A stretch of 8,877 nucleotides of DNA from JAJKIP01 sp040509055 (GCA_040509055.1 JBEVLT010000314.1:1-8877), one strand, 5' to 3'; shown: positions 1 to 7,181, counted from the stretch's first letter. Notes: generated by a model not told the origin, from the sequence alone. Numbers and translations are program-made.

Positions 1-14
1 CGCTCTTCCGATCT
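1..14. other. Sequencing adapter remnant (Illumina TruSeq 3' end), not genomic
   Basis: The first 14 bases, CGCTCTTCCGATCT, are identical to the 3' end of the Illumina TruSeq universal (read 1) adapter, which ends ACGCTCTTCCGATCT. The leading C fits the read 1 adapter better than the index adapter, which has GTGCTCTTCC at that point. A chance 14-base match placed exactly at the first base of the window is very unlikely. The natural reading is untrimmed adapter at the end of an assembled contig, so real genome sequence starts at about base 15. Confidence 0.93.
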
Positions 15-23
15 ATACAAAGA

Positions 24-58
24 AGCTTATAGCTTATAGGCTAATGGCTCAAAGCTGA
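24..58. repeat. Degenerate 7-base tandem repeat upstream of actC
   Basis: AGCTTAT occurs twice in direct tandem at 24-30 and 31-37. It is followed in near-phase by three diverged units (AGGCTAA, TGGCTCA, AAGCTGA). The GCT cores start at 25, 32, 40, 47 and 54, giving steps of 7, 8, 7 and 7. The tract fills nearly all the genomic sequence available before actC and has stops in every + frame, so it is spacer and not the tail of actB. No Bacteroidota-type promoter (TTTG, about 19 bases, TAnnTTTG) is visible in it. Such a tract could arise by slipped-strand copying. If it is repeated elsewhere in the genome, it may be why the assembly stopped here. Confidence 0.6.
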
Positions 59-63
59 AAATT

Positions 64-1512
64 ATGGCACTACTCAGGTACGAATCACAGGTAAGGGGAC
101 CGCTGGTGGAAGGAGACAAAGACTATCACCAGGTGACAGAGGATATTTGCCGGCCCGTGGAAGCAAAACCTTCCCGGCTCTGGTGGATAGGTTTTCTGAT
201 CTCGGTGGCCCTGCTGGGCTTTGGCATTGTATCCGTTATTATGGAGATCATCTATGGTACCGGCCAGTGGAACCTGGGTAAAACGATTGGCTGGGGCTGG
301 GATATCACCAACTTCGTATGGTGGGTAGGTATCGGTCACGCCGGAACGCTGATCTCCGCCATCCTGCTGCTGTTTCGCCAGGGATGGCGTACGGGTGTAA
401 ACCGTGCCGCAGAAGCCATGACCATCTTTGCGGTAATGTGTGCCGGCCAGTTTCCCATCTGGCACATGGGCCGGGTATGGGACGCCTTCTTCGTACTGCC
501 TTACCCGAATACGCGCGGCCCGCTGTGGGTGAACTTCGACTCGCCGCTGCTGTGGGACGTATTTGCGATCTCTACTTACTTTACCGTATCGCTGCTGTTC
601 TGGTATTCCGGGCTGCTGCCCGACCTGGCCACGCTGCGCGACCGGGCCAAACTGAAATGGCGCAAGCTGTTTTACGGTCTCGTATCCTTTGGCTGGACCG
701 GCTCTACCAAGCACTGGCAGCGCCATGAGGCCCTCTCGCTGGTACTGGCCGGTCTGAGCACGCCGCTGGTACTGTCTGTACACACCATCGTATCCTTCGA
801 CTTTGCCACTTCGGTCATACCGGGCTGGCATACCACCATCTTCCCGCCCTACTTCGTGGCAGGGGCCATCTTCTCAGGGTTTGCCATGGTGCAAACGCTG
901 CTGCTGGTGACGCGCCGCGTGCTGGGACTGGAAGAGTATATTACCCTGGAGCACATCGAGGTGATGAATAAAGTAATCGTGCTGACCGGCTCCATCGTGG
1001 GTATCGCCTACCTCACAGAGCTGTTCATGGCCTGGTACTCTGCCGTAGAGTACGAGCAATTCGCCTTTTTCGAAAACAGGCTGAACCTGAACAGTCCCTA
1101 TGGCTGGAGCTATTACCTGATGATGGGCTGTAACGTACTGTCGCCCCAGATATTCTGGTTCAAAAAGATGAGGCGCAACCTGCTGCTCACCTTCTTCATG
1201 AGTATCCTGGTGAACATCGGTATGTGGTTCGAGCGGTTTGTGATCATCGTTACTTCCATCTACCGCGATTACCTGCCCAGCTCCTGGAGCACGTATTACA
1301 CGCCTACCATATGGGAGGTCGGGTTTTACATGGGCACGTTCGGGCTGTTCTTTACCTGCTACTTCCTGTTCTCCAAATTCTTCCCGGTTATTGCCATCGC
1401 CGAGATCAAGCATATCCTGAAGAAGAACGGCGAGAGCTACAAGGAAAAGATGGGTGGCGTAGAAGGAGAATCGACAGACGAGTTTGGCGACAAACACACA
1501 CACGATCATTGA
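64..1512 (+). CDS. actC: Alternative complex III subunit ActC (NrfD/PsrC-like membrane protein)
   Basis: The 482-residue protein is a polytopic membrane subunit of ACIII, of the NrfD/PsrC family, which lacks cofactors of its own and binds quinol. I see about ten hydrophobic helices (roughly residues 39-63, 84-104, 116-133, 165-185, 223-248, 262-285, 303-325, 345-366, 372-397, 418-441). Family-type loops include GHAGTLISA (91-99), WHMGR (133-137), FDSPLLWD (158-165), SVHTIVSFDFA (238-248) and HTTIFPPYF (256-264), whose His and Asp residues are the kind thought to line the quinol site. Length is normal for ActC. The C-terminus is hydrophilic and ends in a short His/Asp run (HTHDH). The start has an A-rich leader (GAAAATT) and no clear Shine-Dalgarno site. 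actB should lie upstream, off the contig; actD follows after 74 bases. Family assignment is firm; the quinol-site reading is from family knowledge. Confidence 0.95.
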   Translation: MALLRYESQVRGPLVEGDKDYHQVTEDICRPVEAKPSRLWWIGFLISVALLGFGIVSVIMEIIYGTGQWNLGKTIGWGWDITNFVWWVGIGHAGTLISAILLLFRQGWRTGVNRAAEAMTIFAVMCAGQFPIWHMGRVWDAFFVLPYPNTRGPLWVNFDSPLLWDVFAISTYFTVSLLFWYSGLLPDLATLRDRAKLKWRKLFYGLVSFGWTGSTKHWQRHEALSLVLAGLSTPLVLSVHTIVSFDFATSVIPGWHTTIFPPYFVAGAIFSGFAMVQTLLLVTRRVLGLEEYITLEHIEVMNKVIVLTGSIVGIAYLTELFMAWYSAVEYEQFAFFENRLNLNSPYGWSYYLMMGCNVLSPQIFWFKKMRRNLLLTFFMSILVNIGMWFERFVIIVTSIYRDYLPSSWSTYYTPTIWEVGFYMGTFGLFFTCYFLFSKFFPVIAIAEIKHILKKNGESYKEKMGGVEGESTDEFGDKHTHDH

Positions 1513-1586
1513 GTGAAAAAAATAAAAAAGTAAGCATTCAAAGGGTTACCAGCCGGATTTGACTTTTAACTTCTGAATTAACTATT

Positions 1587-2168
1587 ATGGCTGTCAAAAA
1601 ATTTGTTGTTGGCAATTTTTACGATGAAGCGGTGCTGTTCCCTGCTGTGAAAAAAGTGCGCCGGGAAGGGTACAGGATCCACGATGTCTTTACCCCGTTT
1701 CCCATCCACGGGCTGGACAAGGCCATGGGCCTGCGGGATACCAGCCTGCACGTGGCCGGCTTTATCTACGGTATCACCGGCACCATCACGGCGATCAGCT
1801 TCATCACCTGGGCCTTTACCACGGACTGGCCGCTGAACATCGGCGGCAAGCCCCATTTCGCCCTGCCGGCCTGGATACCCATCATCTTCGAGCTGACAGT
1901 ACTGTTTGCCTCGGTAGGGATGGTGCTCACGTTCTGCTGGCTGTGCCAGCTGGCGCCCTTTGTCAAGAAAGATCATTTCAACCCCCGCTCCACCGACGAT
2001 ACGTTTGTGATGGCGCTGGAATGTACCGATAAGACGAACGAACAGGATGCCCTGGCCTTCCTGAGCAGCGTAGGCGCACAGGATGTATCGGTGCAGTACC
2101 GGGAAACCGGCTGGTGGCTGGGCCGCTACGATAAGGAAACGATTGGCGTGGAAGATAAAAGGGCGTAA
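1587..2168 (+). CDS. actD: Alternative complex III subunit ActD (DUF3341 family)
   Basis: The 193-residue protein matches the DUF3341/ActD family, a small membrane subunit that braces the ACIII complex and carries no known cofactor. The soluble N-terminal part (1-54) contains the family signature FTPFPIHGLDKAMGL (35-49). Two membrane helices follow at about 55-77 and 96-122, the second introduced by the conserved GKPHFALPAWIPI (87-99). The C-terminal 70 residues are soluble, with an ACT/ferredoxin-like alternation (ALECTDKTNEQDALAFL, then SVGAQDVSVQY) that may form a small alpha-beta domain; that fold is inference. The spacers, 74 bases before and 37 after, fit cotranscription with actC and actE. 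The start is the first ATG in the frame after the A/T-rich leader, and the protein begins as expected for the family (VVGNFYDEAVLFPAVKK). Confidence 0.94.
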   Translation: MAVKKFVVGNFYDEAVLFPAVKKVRREGYRIHDVFTPFPIHGLDKAMGLRDTSLHVAGFIYGITGTITAISFITWAFTTDWPLNIGGKPHFALPAWIPIIFELTVLFASVGMVLTFCWLCQLAPFVKKDHFNPRSTDDTFVMALECTDKTNEQDALAFLSSVGAQDVSVQYRETGWWLGRYDKETIGVEDKRA

Positions 2169-2205
2169 CGCCACGATTAGCAGATAAGCAAGAACTTTTA
2201 AATAC

Positions 2206-2853
2206 ATGTTGATGAAGAAATTTTTGGTCATAACAGGTTGTGTAGCGGCGGTAGCCGTGCTGGCGGGTTGTGACGGTGCACGCCGCAATCCCGGCCGGGC
2301 CTATATGCCGGACATGACATACAGCAGGGCTTACGAAACCTATGCCCCCGCACAGGAACGCCTGGATGCTTCCGGCGCGCACTACAATGGTCAGCCGGTG
2401 GCCGGTACCATTGCCCGCGGTGAGCTGGCTCCCTATGCGCTGAAGAACGATTCGACAGGATATAACGGCTCGGCGGCCGTACAAAGCCCGCTGGATGCCG
2501 CGTCGATCGACCTGAAGGAATCGGAAAGACTGTACCTGGTGAACTGTGCCATCTGCCATGGCGCCGCCCTGGATGGCAACGGCCCGCTGTACAACAATGG
2601 CAACGGACCGTACGCAGCAGCACCGGCCAACCTGATGAGCGAAGACATGAAGAAAAAGGCGATCGGTACCATTTTCCACGTGGCTACCTACGGCAAGGGA
2701 CAGATGGGAAGCTATGCATCGCAGCTCACCACCCGGCAGCGCTGGATGGTGTCGGCCTATATCAAGTCGAAGCAAACCGGTGGCGCAGCGAAGACAGACA
2801 GCCTGGCCGCAGCCCCGAAAACGGATTCTGCTGCGATAGCCAAAGTGAAATAA
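2206..2853 (+). CDS. actE: Alternative complex III subunit ActE, monohaem cytochrome c lipoprotein
   Basis: The 215-residue protein is the monohaem cytochrome c subunit of ACIII, passing electrons from the complex towards the terminal oxidase on the periplasmic face. It has a lipoprotein signal peptide with lipobox LAGC (19-22), so Cys22 should be lipidated and anchored. The family motif RAYMPDMTYSRAYETY lies at 31-46. The single haem c site is CAICH (Cys114, Cys117, His118), and Met167 in GKGQMGSYASQLT is the likely distal haem ligand. RWMVSAYI (179-186) is the closing helix of the cytochrome fold. The last 25 residues are an Ala/Lys/Asp/Ser-rich tail in which KTDS occurs twice; it looks disordered. 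A second ATG two codons downstream (2212) could be the true start, giving the more usual MKKFLV opening. Spacers of 37 and 30 bases place it tightly within the operon. Confidence 0.95.
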   Translation: MLMKKFLVITGCVAAVAVLAGCDGARRNPGRAYMPDMTYSRAYETYAPAQERLDASGAHYNGQPVAGTIARGELAPYALKNDSTGYNGSAAVQSPLDAASIDLKESERLYLVNCAICHGAALDGNGPLYNNGNGPYAAAPANLMSEDMKKKAIGTIFHVATYGKGQMGSYASQLTTRQRWMVSAYIKSKQTGGAAKTDSLAAAPKTDSAAIAKVK

Positions 2854-2883
2854 CTATATCAACGAATTTCTAAAAGAACACTG

Positions 2884-4128
2884 ATGTCAATACGGGAAAA
2901 TTACCTGGTGCCGAAACGATACAACACTATTTCCATTGTGCTGATGGTGGTAGGTATACTGGCCATTGCCGCACTCTATATTTCCACACATGGTGGCGGC
3001 GGTACGGCAGAAGAAAAGCTTCACCAGGATGCCCGGTTCTGGGGTAGCCTGCTGCAGAACAGTGTGTACTTTTTGCTGGTGGTCAATGCTTCCATGTTCT
3101 TTATCTGTGCCACCACGCTGGCCTGGGGCGGATGGCAAATGGCATTCCGCCGGGTGCCCGAAGCGATATCGGCCTGCGTGCCGGTAGTAGGCGTCATCTG
3201 CGGTGCTATCCTGCTGGCCATTGCCTTCAGCGACAACCATACCATCTACCACTGGACCGACGTGGAGCACGTGAAGCACGATCACATTCTGAATCATAAA
3301 AAAGGATTTCTGAACAAAGGCTTTTTTGCCACCGCTACGGTACTCACCATCTTACTGTGGTCGGTGCTGGGCTGGAAGATGCGCCAGCTCTCCCGCAGCC
3401 TGGACAACAGCCCGCTGAAAAGCGTGCAGGAAAGAAAAAGCTATATCTGGAAAAACACGGTATGGGCCGCCCTGTACATCGTGGTGTTTGCGCTGACGGT
3501 GATGTCGTCCATTCCCTGGCTGTGGCTGATGAGTATCGATGCACACTGGTACAGCACCATGTACAGCTGGTACACATTTGCCAGCACCTTCGTGGCCGGC
3601 ATGGCGCTGATCACGCTGTTTGTGGTATTCCTGAAAAACAACGGTTACCTGGAATACACCAGCCATGAGCACCTGCACGACCTGGGCAAGTTCATGTTCG
3701 CGTTTTCCATTTTCTGGACCTACCTGTGGTTTTCCCAGTTCATGCTGATCTGGTATGCCAACATACCGGAGGAAACGGTGTACTTCAAACCAAGGGCGGA
3801 AGGTCTTTACAGCGGTATATTCTGGATGATGCTGATCATCAACTTCGTGGCGCCCATCCTGATCCTGATGAGCCGCGATGCAAAACGGAACTATACCATC
3901 GTCACCTTTATGGCCATCCTGATCCTGTTTGGCCACTGGCTCGACTTTTTCCAGATGGTATTCCCCGCTCCTTCGCCGAAACATGTACCGCTGATCGTGT
4001 ACGACTTTGGCGTGGCGCTGGGTTTTGTAGGACTGATCATGTTTGTAACGGCCAGGGCGCTGACCAAGGCTCCGCTGCTGGCAAAGAATCACCCTTTTGT
4101 AAAAGAAAGCCTGATTCACCATACGTAA
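2884..4128 (+). CDS. actF: Alternative complex III subunit ActF (second NrfD-like membrane protein)
   Basis: The 414-residue protein is the second large membrane subunit of ACIII, related to ActC and the NrfD fold. About ten helices are visible (roughly 14-34, 55-80, 95-117, 146-166, 192-217, 229-250, 269-291, 310-330, 335-357, 372-392). The diagnostic segment is SQFMLIWYANIPEETVYF (284-301), which marks ActF. HEHLHDLGKF (261-270) and GHWLDFFQMVFPAP (350-363) are also family-typical. ActF is thought to help with quinone binding or proton conduction, but no cofactor is known, so that role is family inference. A His-rich loop, VEHVKHDHILNHKK (127-140), lies between helices 3 and 4. Length is normal. 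It starts 30 bases after actE and ends directly before a GC-rich inverted repeat that separates the act genes from the oxidase genes. Confidence 0.94.
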   Translation: MSIRENYLVPKRYNTISIVLMVVGILAIAALYISTHGGGGTAEEKLHQDARFWGSLLQNSVYFLLVVNASMFFICATTLAWGGWQMAFRRVPEAISACVPVVGVICGAILLAIAFSDNHTIYHWTDVEHVKHDHILNHKKGFLNKGFFATATVLTILLWSVLGWKMRQLSRSLDNSPLKSVQERKSYIWKNTVWAALYIVVFALTVMSSIPWLWLMSIDAHWYSTMYSWYTFASTFVAGMALITLFVVFLKNNGYLEYTSHEHLHDLGKFMFAFSIFWTYLWFSQFMLIWYANIPEETVYFKPRAEGLYSGIFWMMLIINFVAPILILMSRDAKRNYTIVTFMAILILFGHWLDFFQMVFPAPSPKHVPLIVYDFGVALGFVGLIMFVTARALTKAPLLAKNHPFVKESLIHHT

Positions 4129-4146
4129 GCGGCCGGCCATGGCCGC
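4129..4146 (+). other. GC-only hairpin directly after the actF stop codon
   Basis: GCGGCC (4129-4134) and GGCCGC (4141-4146) are perfect inverted repeats around a 6-base loop, starting at the base after the actF TAA. The inner GGCCATGGCC is itself a palindrome, so alternative pairings exist. A T-run is present (4170-4176) but begins 24 bases after the stem, too far for a standard intrinsic terminator. An mRNA 3'-end stabiliser or a processing point between the act and cox parts of the transcript is more plausible. Function is inferred. Confidence 0.5.
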
Positions 4147-4196
4147 AGACCGTGGATGTAGGAACTTAATTTTTTTGGAATTTATTTTATAGAGGT

Positions 4197-5249
4197 ATGC
4201 AAACTTTTTTCATTGTAGCGATCCTGGTACTTGGGTTTCTGATCACTTTCCAGATAGCCAAGGCAAGTGAATACGTAGCCGTCATCAGGGGAGAAGAGCG
4301 GTCCCGCAAGCAAAGCAATAAGATCAATGGCTTTTTGCTGCTGGTGTTCCTGATCCTGGGCATGATCGGGGTATATTACTGCAATGAAAAGCTGGGCGGC
4401 AAGATCCTGCAGTTCGGCAGCAGCGCCTCCAACCACGGTGTGCTGATCGACGACATGATCAAGATCACGCTGATCATCACCGGTATCGTATTCGTCATCA
4501 CCCAGTTCCTCCTGTTCTGGTACTGCTACCGCTACCAGGAGTCTGATACACGCAAAGCCTACTTCTTCCCGCACAATAACAAGCTGGAGATCATCTGGAC
4601 CGCCATACCCGCCATTGCGCTGACCGTGCTGGTTGGCTTCGGTATCATGTACTGGTTCCGCATCACCGGCGATGCTCCTTCGGGCGCCATGCAGGTAGAG
4701 GTGACGGGCAGCCAGTTCAAATGGGAGTTCCGCTACCCGGGCAGCGACAATATCCTGGGCAAAAAATATTACCGCAACATCAACGAGGCCACCAACCCGC
4801 TGGGCCAGGTATGGGAAGACTCCACCAACAAAGACGATATCTATGTGAGCGGCGAACCGATGCATCTGGTGGTGAACAAGCCCGTGAAGCTGATCATCGG
4901 CGCCAAGGACGTGATCCATGACGTAGGTCTGCCGCACTTCCGCCTGAAGATGGACGCTGTGCCCGGTACGCCGACCACCATGTGGTTCATCCCCACCAAG
5001 ACGTCCAAACAGATGAAGGAAGAAACGCAGAACCCCGAATTCGTATACGAAATATCCTGCGACCAGATGTGCGGGCAGGGTCACTGGAGCATGCGGGGCG
5101 AGATCATTGTGGAAACACAGGAAGAATTTGACCAGTGGATGGCGGGCAAAAAGCCGCGGTTCCTGGTATCATTCCCGGAGCTGGACCCTTCGGCCGTAAA
5201 AGATAGCGCGGCAGCGGCAAAACCGCTGGCCCTGAACAGTGGTAAATAA
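4197..5249 (+). CDS. coxB: Cytochrome c oxidase subunit II (CuA subunit)
   Basis: The 350-residue subunit II receives electrons at its periplasmic CuA centre and passes them to haem a in CoxA. CuA ligands are all present: His241 (VIHDVGLPHF), Cys288, Cys292, His296 and Met299 in CDQMCGQGHWSM. Gln290 stands where proteobacterial and mitochondrial enzymes have Glu; only the backbone carbonyl binds copper there. The aromatic electron-entry region is GSQFKWEFRYPG (171-182). Membrane helices lie at about 2-22, 44-61, 88-110 and 130-153, so there are two more than the canonical pair, as I recall for Bacteroidota CoxB. There is no C-terminal cytochrome c domain, so this is not a caa3-type fusion. 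The tail after 330 is Ala/Lys/Ser-rich. AGAGG lies directly against the ATG, too close to act as a normal ribosome site. It follows actF by 68 bases and precedes coxA by 54. Confidence 0.96.
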   Translation: MQTFFIVAILVLGFLITFQIAKASEYVAVIRGEERSRKQSNKINGFLLLVFLILGMIGVYYCNEKLGGKILQFGSSASNHGVLIDDMIKITLIITGIVFVITQFLLFWYCYRYQESDTRKAYFFPHNNKLEIIWTAIPAIALTVLVGFGIMYWFRITGDAPSGAMQVEVTGSQFKWEFRYPGSDNILGKKYYRNINEATNPLGQVWEDSTNKDDIYVSGEPMHLVVNKPVKLIIGAKDVIHDVGLPHFRLKMDAVPGTPTTMWFIPTKTSKQMKEETQNPEFVYEISCDQMCGQGHWSMRGEIIVETQEEFDQWMAGKKPRFLVSFPELDPSAVKDSAAAAKPLALNSGK

Positions 5250-5269
5250 CTTAATACTAAAAGAAAGAG

Positions 5270-5286
5270 GGCAATCGCCGATTGCC
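5270..5286 (+). other. Perfect 7-bp hairpin in the coxB-coxA spacer
   Basis: GGCAATC (5270-5276) and GATTGCC (5280-5286) are perfect inverted repeats separated by the three bases GCC. The hairpin ends 17 bases before the coxA ATG, and A-rich sequence (GGTAAAATAAAAAGATT) fills the gap. There is no T-run after it on the + strand, so it is not an intrinsic terminator. Its position suits control of coxA translation initiation or an RNA processing/stability site. That role is inference. Confidence 0.5.
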
Positions 5287-5303
5287 GGTAAAATAAAAAG
5301 ATT

Positions 5304-7124
5304 ATGAGCGACGCAACAGTACACGTACAGCAGGGAGCCGCGGCGTATGATCTGCATCATGACGGGCATGACCATGACGGACATGGGCACCATCACCAGT
5401 CCTTTATATCGAAGTATGTCTTTAGCATGGACCACAAGACGATCGGGAAGCAGTTCCTGATCACCGGTATCATCTGGGCCATCATCGGCGGCCTGTTCTC
5501 GGTATTGTTCCGGCTGCAGCTGGGTTTTCCGAACCAGACCTTCCCGATCCTCGAAACCTTTTTTGGCCATCATGCCAAGGGCGGCCAGATACAGCCTGAG
5601 TTTTACTACGCCCTGGTGACCATGCACGGTACCGTGCTGGTGTTCTTCGTACTGACGGCCGGCCTGAGCGGCACTTTTGCCAACCTGCTGATTCCCCTGC
5701 AGATCGGCGCCCGTGATATGGCATCGCCCTTCCTGAACATGCTGTCTTACTGGTTTTTTGTGCTGGCCAGCATCATCATGCTTTCTTCCCTGTTTATCGA
5801 GACAGGACCGGCCAGCGGCGGATGGACCATGTACCCCCCGCTGAGCGCACTGGGCCAGGCCTCGCAGGGCTCCAAAGCCGGCGCCGACATGTGGCTGATC
5901 AGCATGGCCATGTTTATCGTATCGTCGCTGCTGGGCGGCCTGAACTATATTTCTACCATCCTGAACATGCGTACCAAGGGTATGAGCATGACGCGCCTGC
6001 CCCTGCCGGTATGGGCCATGTTCTTTACCGCCGTACTGGGCGTATTATCTTTCCCGGTACTGCTGTCGGGCGCCATCCTGCTGCTGTTTGACCGCAACCT
6101 GGGCACCAGCTTCTACCTGAGCGATATCGTGGTGGCCGGCGAAGTGCTGCCCAACGAGGGCGGTAGCGCCATCCTGTACCAGCACTTGTTCTGGTTCCTG
6201 GGCCACCCGGAGGTATACATCATCCTGCTGCCCGCGATGGGCATGGTATCGGAAATATTGTCGGTGAACAGCCGCAAGCCGATCTTCGGCTACATGGCCA
6301 TGCTGGGCTCCCTGTTTGCCATCGCCATCCTGGCCTTCCTGGTATGGGCGCACCACATGTTCGTAACGGGGCTGAACCCCTTCCTCGGTTCTGTGTTCGT
6401 GCTGCTCACGCTGCTGATCGCGGTGCCGTCTGCCATCAAGGTATTTAACTGGCTGACCACGCTGTGGCGCGGCAATATCCGGTTCACGCCGGCCATGCTG
6501 TTTGCCATCGGTTTTGTAAGCCTGTTTATCTCCGGCGGTCTGACCGGTATCTTCCTGGGCAACTCGACCATCGATATACACCTGCACGATACCATGTTCG
6601 TGGTGGCGCACTTCCACATTGTAATGGGCGTGGCCTCCTTCTTCGGCATGTTTGCCGGTGTGTACCACTGGTTCCCCAAAATGTTTGGCCGCTACCTGAA
6701 CAATACACTGGGCTATATCCACTTCTGGGTTACGATCATCGGGGCCTACCTGATCTTCTGGCCCATGCACTACGAAGGGCTGGCCGGCGTGCCGCGCCGC
6801 TACCTCGATAAGAGCATCTGGGTATCGTTCAACAAGTTTGCTTCCCTGGGTGAAATGATCACGATCGTATCGATCATTGTATTTGCCGTGCAGCTGATGT
6901 TCGTGTTCAACTTCTTCTATTCCATTTTCAAAGGAAGAAAAGTGACCACGCCGAACCCCTGGGGCGCCAATACGCTGGAGTGGACCACGGCGATCAACCC
7001 TGGTCACGGCAACTGGACCGGCGAGATACCCGAAGTACACCGCTGGCCTTATGATTACGCCAAGGACGGCCGCGATTTCATCCCGCAGACCGAGCCGGTA
7101 GGAGAGAACGAGAGTAAGCACTAA
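5304..7124 (+). CDS. coxA: Cytochrome c oxidase subunit I (haem-copper, A1 type)
   Basis: The 606-residue catalytic subunit reduces oxygen to water and pumps protons. Ligands are complete: His108 (TMHGT) and His438 for haem a, His436 for haem a3 (both in AHFH), and His301, His350 and His351 for CuB (GHPEVY, WAHHMF). Tyr305 is the usual cross-linked tyrosine. Glu303 in HPEVY, Asp138 in GARDMASP and Asn127 mark the D channel, and Lys379 in AIKVFNW marks the K channel, so this is an A1-type proton-pumping oxidase. About twelve helices lie between 50 and 541. The N-terminus has a His-rich stretch (18-31, with about nine His) before the first conserved motif SMDHKTIGKQF. The soluble tail with PNPWGANTLEW (550-560) and PEVHRWPYDY (576-585) is normal for the family. 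ctaB and coxC downstream support its maturation and assembly. Confidence 0.98.
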   Translation: MSDATVHVQQGAAAYDLHHDGHDHDGHGHHHQSFISKYVFSMDHKTIGKQFLITGIIWAIIGGLFSVLFRLQLGFPNQTFPILETFFGHHAKGGQIQPEFYYALVTMHGTVLVFFVLTAGLSGTFANLLIPLQIGARDMASPFLNMLSYWFFVLASIIMLSSLFIETGPASGGWTMYPPLSALGQASQGSKAGADMWLISMAMFIVSSLLGGLNYISTILNMRTKGMSMTRLPLPVWAMFFTAVLGVLSFPVLLSGAILLLFDRNLGTSFYLSDIVVAGEVLPNEGGSAILYQHLFWFLGHPEVYIILLPAMGMVSEILSVNSRKPIFGYMAMLGSLFAIAILAFLVWAHHMFVTGLNPFLGSVFVLLTLLIAVPSAIKVFNWLTTLWRGNIRFTPAMLFAIGFVSLFISGGLTGIFLGNSTIDIHLHDTMFVVAHFHIVMGVASFFGMFAGVYHWFPKMFGRYLNNTLGYIHFWVTIIGAYLIFWPMHYEGLAGVPRRYLDKSIWVSFNKFASLGEMITIVSIIVFAVQLMFVFNFFYSIFKGRKVTTPNPWGANTLEWTTAINPGHGNWTGEIPEVHRWPYDYAKDGRDFIPQTEPVGENESKH

Positions 7125-7129
7125 GAGAG

Positions 7130-7162
7130 GTCTAAGTTTAAGGTTGAAGAGGTTTAAAGTTC
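7130..7162. repeat. Degenerate heptad tract after coxA
   Basis: Five bases after the coxA stop, variants of GTTTAAG follow each other: GTCTAA (7130), GTTTAAG (7136), GTTGAAG (7143), GTTTAAA (7152) and GTTC (7159). Steps between starts are 6, 7, 9 and 7. This is a different unit from the GCT-centred tract before actC, but it shares the 7-base period and the spacer setting. TAAGTTTA (7133-7140) resembles the -7 element of Bacteroidota promoters, but no TTTG lies about 19 bases before it, so I do not call a promoter. Confidence 0.45.
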
Positions 7163-7181
7163 TTTAGATAGTAGCGCTTTA

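Noticed and set aside
1558..1586. Bacteroidota-type promoter before actD (TTTG at 1558-1561, TAACTATT at 1579-1586)
   Set aside because: The spacing is 17 rather than about 19 bases, the second element matches TAnnTTTG poorly, and transcription would begin at or inside the actD start codon.
4129..4176. Intrinsic terminator after actF (GC stem plus T-run)
   Set aside because: The T-run begins 24 bases after the stem, too distant for a standard intrinsic terminator, and the next gene follows on the same strand.
4191..4196. AGAGGT as a Shine-Dalgarno site for coxB
   Set aside because: It abuts the ATG with no spacer, so it cannot place the ribosome correctly. Bacteroidota rely little on such sites.
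5040..5249. caa3-type oxidase (CoxB fused to cytochrome c)
   Set aside because: CoxB has only the CuA motif. There is no CxxCH haem site anywhere in it, and the C-terminus is a short low-complexity tail.
6045..7121. Long antisense open frame (358 aa) under coxA, with similar ones under actC, actE, actF, coxB and ctaB
   Set aside because: These are complementary-strand shadows of GC-rich codon use in well-defined genes. Their translations are rich in Arg, Gln and His and show no domain, start context or operon logic.
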